A DNA stretch of 6,468 nt from Planctomycetota bacterium (GTDB lineage: Bacteria > Planctomycetota > Phycisphaerae > UBA1845 > PWPN01), in the NCBI GenBank assembly GCA_016209665.1, contig JACQVT010000898.1, forward strand, positions 1 through 6,468, given 5' to 3'. Of this stretch, positions 1 to 5,080 are shown piece by piece. Below the pieces are notes generated by a model that was not told the DNA's origin, made no database searches, and saw only the letters and a program-made list of their open reading frames with translations. The stretch's first letter is position 1. Each line of letters begins with the position of its first letter. The position numbers and the translations under genes are program-made.

Positions 1-2677
1 GCCCGACGCGGTCCCCCACTTCGACCTGACCGGAATGGTTGAAGGCCACGCCCGGCAGGAAGTCCACGATGGTGTCAACGCCCTGACAAACAAAGCCTCC
101 ACCGTTCTCGAATGTTCCCGGATCTCCCAACAGGTGCTCGAAACGGACGCTCGTACCTGAAGAGGGGTTGACAATCGAAAAAGTTGCTCCCATTTCGTTG
201 ACCAGCCTAGCGCCGTGATCCAGGCGAACCGTGAGGGGTTGCGTGATCGACGCCGGGCCGGCGCTGATGAGGGTACGCCCGCTGATGAGTTTCGCGCCGG
301 TTCCTACCATCTGGAGCTGGCCTTCGCTCCGGGTCGTGCCGGCGCCCGCCATCGCTCCCTGGTCCCAGAGCAGGCTTTGGGTGGTTTTGAGGGTCCCGGC
401 GCCGTCGAGGACTCCGCCGGACATCTCGAAGTTCTGCGCCTCGACGTCCGCGCCGAGAATCCGCAGCGTGTCGCTTTCCAAACGCCCCTTGCCTCCGCCG
501 ATGATCCGGGCCCCGGTGTCCAGGATGTAGAACGACTTGAAGATGACCTCGGAACCCTGCACGATATCAAACGTGCCCGCGCTCAATCCTCCGCCGGCGA
601 GTTCGATGTTGCTCTCGTTCAGGATGACCGACCCGGGGTTGTAGAACTCGACGCCGGCCGGGAAGGTGAGATCACCGGGCAGGACCCGTTTGCGGAGGAC
701 ACCCTCGTTGAACACCGCGCTGGATTCACCGGTGGAGTGCCCGAAGTCCGCGGAAGTCTGCACCTCGAGTTCAGCGCCGGCGGCGTTGGTGAACGTGGCG
801 TTGTCATTGAGAAAGATGTCACCGCCCGTCCAGACCGTTAGCCCCTCGTTGATCAGCGCCCGCTGCGAGATAGACTTGCTCTTCAGGTCGTCGGAGATGT
901 TCAACCGCGTCCCGCTGATGGTCGTGCCCGCGCCGGTCATCTGTCCCGAGGTCCAGTCGAGCTGGTTGGTCACGGCGACGGTTCCGGGACCGGTGAGCGT
1001 CCCGCCCGCCAGTTCCACGTTGGGGATCTCGGTCCTGTCGGGCGCCTGAAAGTCGAGGGCAGCGCCGCCGATGCCGGGGATGAGGACCTTCCCCAGGCCG
1101 GTGAACTGCGTGTTGTCCTCGATCACGAACGGCAGGCTTTGGATCTCCATCACCGTGCCGGGATCGAGATTGAATTGAGCGCCATTGGCCCGCCCCGCGC
1201 TGACCCGGAGCGTGCCCGAATGCAGGTTGAGGATGCCGAGCTGCTCGAACTGTACCGGCGTGGCGGGGATCAACGAGACGCCCGGGCCGATGTTCAACCT
1301 GCCCTGGTTCTGGAACAGTCCCGGCCCCACGATGAACGACAGGTCGGTCAAAACGTCCAGCGTGGATCCAGGGTGGTTGATCCATTGCCCGTTGACGAAC
1401 CGCACCCGCTTGCCGGGTTCGTTGCGAATGGCAAATTCACCGAAGTTGTTCAGCGTGGCCCCATTGAAGATCTGGGTCTCGACGAAGTTGCCGCCTTCCC
1501 AGGTGCTGCTGCCCCGCAGGTCGAGGGTATGGGCGTCGATCGTACGGCTGAGGTTGCCGCGCAGGGCGCACGAGCCGCTGACCGTGGTCACGCCGCCGCC
1601 CGTCAGCGTGCCGCGGAACCAGGTGAGGTCTCCAAACTGGTAGTCGCCGGGGCCGCTCAGCGTCGCCGGCCCGCTGATCAGCGCGTTGGCGGCGCTGAAG
1701 TGCTTGGCCGTCTCCACCACGAACGTGCCGCCGGCAAACTCGACCAGCCCGCCGCCCTGAACGTCGGTGTTCTCCTTGATGGTGAACACGCGGCTGGCGA
1801 CGGTGTTGAAGCGGAGTGTGGCGTCCGTATTGACGTGGATCGCGCCGCGGTTCTGGCCCCCGCCGTCCAGTTGCAGCGTCCCCGTCGCGATGTCGATGGC
1901 GCCCAGGTCACTATTGTCGAAGAACACGCCGCTCTGGATCCGGGTGACGCCAGTGCTGTCGCCTTTGCTGAACGGGGCCTTGTTCAGGAACGTCCCGTTA
2001 TTGCCGCCGATCCGTTCGTCCCGGTTCGTGGACAGCGAGACGCGGTTGTCGAACACCGACCCGTTGTTGAGCACAATGTCCCCCGAGCCGGTCCAGGACG
2101 CCGGGGCATTGGCCACCAGCGTGCGGCGGTCGAGGATCGAGTTGGTGATCCAGTCGATCGCGATCGGGCCGTTCGCTCCGACGCGCATGTCCGCCGGGAC
2201 CGAACCCATCGGTGCCGCCAACGTGCCGCCGCGCCAGTTCAGCGGACCGTTGATAATGATGTCCCCGCCGGCGGTCACGTCGGTGAAGACGGTGAGCGAT
2301 CCGAGATTGACGAACTCCGTGGTGGTCAGGCGCCCCGAGACGGTGACGGTCAGCGACCCGTTGGAGACGTTGCGGATCTGGACCGGTTGAACCGTGATCT
2401 GCACGGCGGCGCCGTTCAGGTCCACCTCGTCGTCGGGCCCCGGAAACGGCGGGCACTGCGGGGAGGGATCGACGTCCCAGTTGTTGTCCACGAGCCCGCC
2501 GGGGATGTTGCAGCAGGTGTGCCAGTTGTCGGTGCCGCAGGAGCCGTCCCACGTGACCTGCCCGAACGCCGCCCGGCCGCTCCACCCCAGCAGTGCAACT
2601 GCCGTGGCGATCCGGGCATGCCTGCCCAGGGCGCACACCGCGCCGATGCCCGCGTACAAGAGTGAAACCCATGACAT
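1..2677 (-). CDS. Large secreted beta-helix-type repeat protein, C-terminal part missing (runs off left edge)
   Basis: The frame is open without a stop from the ATG at 2677 to the window edge, giving at least 892 residues. The start fits: AAAGGAG lies 7 nt upstream. A hydrophobic segment (about residues 23-32, IATAVALLGW) precedes a possible signal peptidase site after AFG (residue 39), so export is likely. Residues 43-75 are rich in Trp, Cys and Asp, followed by PGPDDEVDLNG (79-89), which resembles the entry to beta-helix domains. The rest is Gly/Thr/Asn-rich and contains recurring 'GGTLTGPGT', 'LxW..G.M.GAGTT' and 'WTGGDIFLN' motifs. Trp anchors at residues 148, 353, 575 and 771 give a super-repeat of about 200 residues. 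Proteins of this style are typically surface or secreted right-handed beta-helices, sometimes adhesin-like, but no catalytic motif is visible. A dockerin-like or anchoring tail could lie beyond the window. Function is unknown. Long plus-strand ORFs over this gene are shadows. Confidence 0.9.
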   Translation of the reverse strand, partial: MSWVSLLYAGIGAVCALGRHARIATAVALLGWSGRAAFGQVTWDGSCGTDNWHTCCNIPGGLVDNNWDVDPSPQCPPFPGPDDEVDLNGAAVQITVQPVQIRNVSNGSLTVTVSGRLTTTEFVNLGSLTVFTDVTAGGDIIINGPLNWRGGTLAAPMGSVPADMRVGANGPIAIDWITNSILDRRTLVANAPASWTGSGDIVLNNGSVFDNRVSLSTNRDERIGGNNGTFLNKAPFSKGDSTGVTRIQSGVFFDNSDLGAIDIATGTLQLDGGGQNRGAIHVNTDATLRFNTVASRVFTIKENTDVQGGGLVEFAGGTFVVETAKHFSAANALISGPATLSGPGDYQFGDLTWFRGTLTGGGVTTVSGSCALRGNLSRTIDAHTLDLRGSSTWEGGNFVETQIFNGATLNNFGEFAIRNEPGKRVRFVNGQWINHPGSTLDVLTDLSFIVGPGLFQNQGRLNIGPGVSLIPATPVQFEQLGILNLHSGTLRVSAGRANGAQFNLDPGTVMEIQSLPFVIEDNTQFTGLGKVLIPGIGGAALDFQAPDRTEIPNVELAGGTLTGPGTVAVTNQLDWTSGQMTGAGTTISGTRLNISDDLKSKSISQRALINEGLTVWTGGDIFLNDNATFTNAAGAELEVQTSADFGHSTGESSAVFNEGVLRKRVLPGDLTFPAGVEFYNPGSVILNESNIELAGGGLSAGTFDIVQGSEVIFKSFYILDTGARIIGGGKGRLESDTLRILGADVEAQNFEMSGGVLDGAGTLKTTQSLLWDQGAMAGAGTTRSEGQLQMVGTGAKLISGRTLISAGPASITQPLTVRLDHGARLVNEMGATFSIVNPSSGTSVRFEHLLGDPGTFENGGGFVCQGVDTIVDFLPGVAFNHSGQVEVGDRVG
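173..2281 (-). repeat. Four divergent ~200-residue protein repeats within the large secreted protein
   Basis: Four copies of a degenerate module can be lined up by a shared core. The core is 'GP/AGT...LxW..G.(T/M).G.G', with its Trp at residues 148, 353, 575 and 771. These Trp codons start at nucleotides 2236, 1621, 955 and 367, so the spacings are 205, 222 and 196 residues. About 40-50 residues after each core comes a second block: ASWTGSGDIVLNNG (193-206), STWEGGNFVE (391-400), TVWTGGDIFLND (614-625) and the weaker ITQPLTVRLDHGA (811-823). After that come 'F.N.G' segments, then a Gly-rich 'AGGTLTGPGT'-like lead into the next unit. The copies are diverged at the amino-acid level and no long exact DNA repeats are evident. 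The alignment was made by eye. Confidence 0.7.
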
Positions 2678-2684
2678 GTGAATG

Positions 2685-2691
2685 CTCCTTT
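2685..2691 (-). promoter_or_regulatory. Ribosome binding site of the large repeat protein
   Basis: On the minus strand AAAGGAG stands 7 nt before the ATG at 2677. It supports that start over the ATG at 2672, which is out of frame with the long coding frame. Confidence 0.75.
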
Positions 2692-2717
2692 CCGAACTCC
2701 GTGCGCCAGGCGATTGA

Positions 2718-2846
2718 GCCCTCGCACGCCGGATCGGCGGGGACACCCGCCCCGCCAATGCACCGCTGAGCGATGGCGAAGTCGTTGCTGTCGCCGTCGT
2801 TGTCGCCGTCGAAGTCTTCAGCGTCGCAACCCGGCAGCCAGGGCAC
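2718..2846 (-). pseudogene. Orphan dockerin/EF-hand-type C-terminal tail, probable gene remnant
   Basis: Read on the minus strand from 2846, this encodes PGCDAEDFDGDNDGDSNDF, then AIAQRCIGG and VPADPACEG. This is the classic planctomycete dockerin-like tail, with an Asp-rich calcium loop (D-x-D-x-D-x-D...DF) and a terminal 'PADPxCxG'. The intact neighbour ends in the same way, with PADPGCAG then TGA. Here the homologous stop position is TCA (Ser), one base away from TGA, so the frame does not end where the motif does and runs on across the start of the next gene in a different frame. Upstream in this frame there is no signal peptide or recognisable domain. A stop lies around 3105 and GTG at 2846 is the only start I found. 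The simplest reading is a leftover C-terminus whose gene body was deleted and whose stop has mutated. An alternative is a short translated peptide coupled to the ORF just upstream. Confidence 0.55.
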
Positions 2847-2947
2847 TACCGGACCGGACGCGCGAGCCGGCGGCCGACGACGGGGTTCCCCGGGCGCGAA
2901 CCGTCCACCGCCAGCGCAAAGCCGGGCTGAAGCCGCAGAAAGTACAT
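2846..2947 (-). other. Short 33-codon ORF with a good ribosome binding site, uncertain
   Basis: ATG at 2947 is preceded by GGAGGG with a 7-nt gap, an unusually good site for a non-gene. The ORF encodes MYFLRLQPGFALAVDG... and ends at TAG (2846-2848). Its last base overlaps the GTG that opens the orphan dockerin frame (TAGTG), an arrangement seen in translational coupling. The peptide matches nothing I recognise and is not a clear signal peptide. It could be the 5' end of the gene whose dockerin tail survives next to it, with the middle deleted and the frame broken, or simply a chance ORF. Confidence 0.25.
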
Positions 2948-3140
2948 GGTTTGACCCTCCGATCGCAGAGGCCGGAGTGTGAAGCGCGACATCTGAGATG
3001 CAAAGCGGACTTGGGCCTCGCCAGGCAATGCTAGGCCGGGTTCCGGCGCGGGGCCAGAGGTCGCGGAACCCCAGGGCGGAATTGAATCCGCGCAGTCGGG
3101 ATCACGGGTGAGGCGGGGGCAGTCAAGCAGGCACGAGGAG

Positions 3141-3157
3141 CCCGAGCCCTGCTCGGG
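3141..3157 (-). terminator. Hairpin just past the stop of the secreted dockerin-tailed gene
   Basis: CCCGAGC and GCTCGGG form a perfect 7-bp stem with a 3-nt loop, beginning 2 nt beyond the TGA that ends the upstream minus-strand gene. There is no proper U-tract after it (CTCCTCGTGCC follows), so it is at best a weak or Rho-assisted terminator, or a 3'-end stabilising structure. Its position supports separate transcription of the two minus-strand genes. Confidence 0.5.
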
Positions 3158-3159
3158 CG

Positions 3160-4671
3160 TCACCCAGCGCAGCCTGGGTCGGCGGGGATGCCGGGGCCGA
3201 GCATGCAACCGGCGAAGATCGTGAAATCGTCGATGTCAACGTCGACGTCGCCATCCAGGTCGGCACACGCGCACGGGAGCGTCGGCGGCGGGAGATACGT
3301 CCCCGACGACAAGCACGTCTGGAACCAGCCGAAGTCCTCCACGTCCACGTCCGTATCCATGTCGTGGTCCACCAACAACGGCGGGCAGCAGGCGGTGGCG
3401 GCGCAGGTGCTCGTGGGCGCGGCCGCGTTCCCTCCGAGAACCGTGCAGTCGCCCTGGCGGAGGTTGTCCAAGCAGGTTGTATCCGGGAAGCAGCAGGCAC
3501 CCGGGTCGGCGTAGCCCTGCCCGCCCTGCACCGCGACATCATCGACGGTCACAGTCCCGCCCCCGGGAGCCCCCCGCAGGCAACAGACCTGCGGAGACTG
3601 CCCACTGCCGCACGGACCGTTGCAATCGGGAGCCCCGTTACAGCTCCACGTCCCCGCCTGGAGCTGGCATGGCGCCTGGAATCCCATCAGGATGCTGCTG
3701 GACGGGCCGATGTAAGCCAAAGGCACCTGGCAGCGGCTCAGAACGCCCGCGGCCCGCATCTCGACCGTGACCTTCGTGCTGGTAATGGTGAAGCGCACGC
3801 GATGCTGGACATCGCCCGTTACCAGCTCGAAGTTGCCCGTGGCCGGCTCGCTGCCGCCGGGATCGGGGAAGAGCCCGTTGCCCAGAATGAACCACTCGCG
3901 ACCATCGAAGAACGCCAGGCGCGTGGCGTGGGGCCAGTGGTAGCCGCTTTCGCCGCAGTGGCACGGGTTGTTGTCCAGGAAGGCCACGGCCCCGGCCGCG
4001 ATGGCGGGGATGATGGACGCGGTATCGATGTTCGGACAGGCGGCGGGCATCGGCCGGCCGGGCCTCGAGCGTTGGCGACAGAGGATGGGCCAGTAGCCGG
4101 TGTTGTCGCTGGTGTCGCCGCACGGCTGGCAATTGTCGCTGATGACCCAGTTCGTCAGGCTGTCCTGGCCGGGGATCAGGTCCCCGGTGCGACCGTAGCC
4201 CAGCTCCACGTAGATGTTGCCGGAGCGGATCTTGTCGAACGTCCGGCCGTTCATGGCGAACTCGAACGTCAACGGAGTCAGGTCCGTCGCCAGGACGGCC
4301 GTGTAGGCGGCGCCGAACTTGGCCTTGGCGAAGTTGTTCAGGCCCATGTTGGCATAGCCCAGATGGTTGCCGCCGTCCTGGCATCCGATCTTCACGCAGA
4401 AGGGAGACGAGCTGTAGTACTCGTCATGAACGCCGGGGACCCAGCCGCAGTTATGCTCCACGTTCCAGATGTCGGCCATGCCGGTTCGGACGGCCCCCAC
4501 CGGACACGCCTCCGGCTCGGGCGGCGGGTCCACGCAGTACCGGTCGAAGTCCGCGCAGAAGATGCCCTCCGGGTGGTTCGTGGAACACCAGGTGTTCTCA
4601 GCCAGAAGCCCGCCTTCGTTCACAACCAGACAACAGACGCATGAGGCGACAAGCACGGTAAGACGCTGCAT
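3160..4671 (-). CDS. Secreted protein with Cys-rich module and C-terminal dockerin-type tail
   Basis: A complete 503-residue gene. Residues 1-24 form a signal peptide (MQRL, a hydrophobic core VLVASCVCCLVV, likely cleavage after LLA), so the product is exported. The body (about 36-385) opens with GIFCADFDRYC. It has beta-rich segments such as LTFEFAMNGRTFDKIRSGNIYVELGYG (in part 134-160) and HRVRFTITSTKVTVEM (290-305), ending in a VTVDDVAV strand (374-381). This resembles the concanavalin/LamG-like jelly-roll bodies of planctomycete exported proteins, but no catalytic motif stands out. Residues 391-429 are a Cys-rich 'GACCFPDTTC...C...GG...C...C' module common in these bacteria. Two Asp-rich loops follow, DHDMDTDVDVEDF (435-447) and DLDGDVDVDIDDF (471-483), giving a paired type-I-dockerin-like calcium-binding tail that ends PADPGCAG. 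The many cysteines suggest disulphides outside the cytoplasm. The role may be binding of a surface polymer; the ligand is unknown. A 426-codon plus-strand ORF over it is a shadow. Confidence 0.93.
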   Translation of the reverse strand: MQRLTVLVASCVCCLVVNEGGLLAENTWCSTNHPEGIFCADFDRYCVDPPPEPEACPVGAVRTGMADIWNVEHNCGWVPGVHDEYYSSSPFCVKIGCQDGGNHLGYANMGLNNFAKAKFGAAYTAVLATDLTPLTFEFAMNGRTFDKIRSGNIYVELGYGRTGDLIPGQDSLTNWVISDNCQPCGDTSDNTGYWPILCRQRSRPGRPMPAACPNIDTASIIPAIAAGAVAFLDNNPCHCGESGYHWPHATRLAFFDGREWFILGNGLFPDPGGSEPATGNFELVTGDVQHRVRFTITSTKVTVEMRAAGVLSRCQVPLAYIGPSSSILMGFQAPCQLQAGTWSCNGAPDCNGPCGSGQSPQVCCLRGAPGGGTVTVDDVAVQGGQGYADPGACCFPDTTCLDNLRQGDCTVLGGNAAAPTSTCAATACCPPLLVDHDMDTDVDVEDFGWFQTCLSSGTYLPPPTLPCACADLDGDVDVDIDDFTIFAGCMLGPGIPADPGCAG

Positions 4672-4680
4672 CGGTCAGAC

Positions 4681-4686
4681 CCTCCC
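4681..4686 (-). promoter_or_regulatory. Ribosome binding site of the dockerin-tailed gene
   Basis: GGGAGG on the minus strand lies 9 nt before the ATG at 4671, supporting that start. Confidence 0.65.
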
Positions 4687-4758
4687 AGATTGTATCTCCG
4701 CCCGTCGTTCCGACGTGTGTGTCCGCCACGTTGAGTGGCGTTCTGACTCCGCGAGGAT

Positions 4759-4787
4759 ATCATCACCGTTTTGTTGACTGTTGTCAA
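4759..4787 (-). promoter_or_regulatory. Sigma-70-like promoter for the secreted dockerin-tailed gene
   Basis: On the minus strand a perfect -35 box TTGACA (4782-4787) is followed after 17 bp by GATGAT (4759-4764), which matches 4 of 6 positions of the -10 consensus. Transcription would start near 4750, leaving a leader of about 80 nt before the ATG at 4671. No other -35/-10 pair of this quality is apparent in the intergenic region. Confidence 0.5.
4774..4787. promoter_or_regulatory. Small palindrome over the -35 box, possible operator
   Basis: TTGAC, a 4-nt centre (TGTT) and GTCAA form a perfect 5-bp inverted repeat that includes the whole -35 box of the minus-strand promoter. A repressor bound here would block the promoter. 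The arms are short, so chance is a real alternative. Confidence 0.3.
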
Positions 4788-4822
4788 GCCCTTCGGTCGA
4801 CAAATAGGCAGGAGGGGGCGCA

Positions 4823-4838
4823 GTCGCCTGGGGGCGAC
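4823..4838. repeat. GC hairpin with a competing alternative pairing
   Basis: GTCGCC and GGCGAC pair as a perfect 6-bp stem around TGGG. GGGCGA (4832-4837) can instead pair with TCGCCC (4855-4860), so the two structures exclude each other. This could be accidental in GC-rich DNA. Confidence 0.35.
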
Positions 4839-4872
4839 ACACGGCCTGGGTTTATCGCCCGGCCCCCCTGCC

Positions 4873-4892
4873 GGAGCCGGCACGCCGGCTCC
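4873..4892. repeat. GC palindrome, possible dispersed intergenic (REP-like) element
   Basis: GGAGCCGGC and GCCGGCTCC are perfect 9-bp arms separated by only AC, so the real fold is an 8-bp stem with a 4-nt loop. Palindromes of this flavour recur between genes in many GC-rich genomes, including planctomycetes as far as I recall. A single window cannot show whether it is dispersed. Confidence 0.45.
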
Positions 4893-4931
4893 CTACGGTG
4901 TGCGGGACGAAGGGTTAGAACCTTACGGCGG

Positions 4932-4958
4932 AACATGCGCGTGATTTGCGCGCATGTT
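4932..4958. repeat. Strong 10-bp hairpin upstream of the glycosyltransferase
   Basis: AACATGCGCG, a 7-nt loop (TGATTTG) and CGCGCATGTT form a perfect 10-bp stem. It extends by CGG/CCG with one bulged base. It lies 122 bp before the glycosyltransferase start. With no T-tract beyond TTTCC it is not a textbook terminator. It may be a leader structure, a protein-binding palindrome or the boundary between the divergent transcription units. Confidence 0.45.
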
Positions 4959-5064
4959 TCCGGCCGGGAAGGCGCTTGGGCTGCGGGCCATGAAAAGACA
5001 GCCCGCCTTGGGGAGAAGCGGTCGGTTGCGGTTATGATGCTGTGGCGGACGCTCGCAACCGCGC

Positions 5065-5070
5065 GAGGAG
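5065..5070 (+). promoter_or_regulatory. Ribosome binding site that favours the GTG start at 5081
   Basis: GAGGAG lies 10 nt before the GTG at 5081. The in-frame upstream GTG at 5042 has only a GGGGAGAAG about 20 nt away, which is too far, so 5081 is preferred. Confidence 0.5.
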
Positions 5071-5080
5071 ACTACCTGAC

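Larger units (their letters stand above)
2678..3159. other. 482-bp intergenic stretch between the two secreted-protein genes
   Basis: This holds the ribosome binding site of the downstream gene, an orphan dockerin-like coding fragment, a 33-codon ORF with a good ribosome binding site, and a GC hairpin just past the stop of the upstream gene. I found no convincing -35/-10 pair for the downstream gene. Several frames are open here, as expected at this GC content, and none apart from the dockerin segment has recognisable protein character. Confidence 0.6.
4672..5080. other. Divergent intergenic region with promoter and three GC hairpins
   Basis: This separates the minus-strand secreted-protein gene from the plus-strand glycosyltransferase gene. 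The left part carries a sigma-70-like promoter and ribosome binding site for the minus-strand gene. The right part (4823-4958) has three successive perfect hairpins, then 120 bp with no motif I can name before the glycosyltransferase start. I could not identify a convincing promoter for the glycosyltransferase. Open frames here (for example 4719 onward) show no protein character. Confidence 0.6.

Noticed and set aside
1139..2665. 508-codon plus-strand ORF opposite the repeat protein
   Set aside because: Its translation is Arg/Ala/Val/Gly-rich with no domain, and it lies antisense to a frame with a signal peptide, ribosome binding site and repeats. Long antisense frames are expected at this GC content.
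1998..2846. 282-codon minus-strand ORF starting with the dockerin segment
   Set aside because: Only the first 43 codons have protein character. From 2677 on it overlaps the real repeat-protein gene in another frame and turns into Arg/His/Gly-rich shadow sequence.
2995..3040. AGCATTGCCTGGCGA near 3022 resembles TCAATCGCCTGGCGC near 2710 (both read SIAWR in the same frame)
   Set aside because: The match is short and imperfect and does not extend on either side, so duplication is not supported.
3364..4644. 426-codon plus-strand ORF opposite the dockerin-tailed gene
   Set aside because: Low-complexity translation without motifs, antisense to a gene with unmistakable signal peptide, Cys module and calcium loops.
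2678..4671. Cellulosome component reading of the dockerin tails
   Set aside because: No cohesin, scaffoldin or glycoside hydrolase is visible, and dockerin-like tails are widespread in planctomycete exported proteins without cellulosomes.
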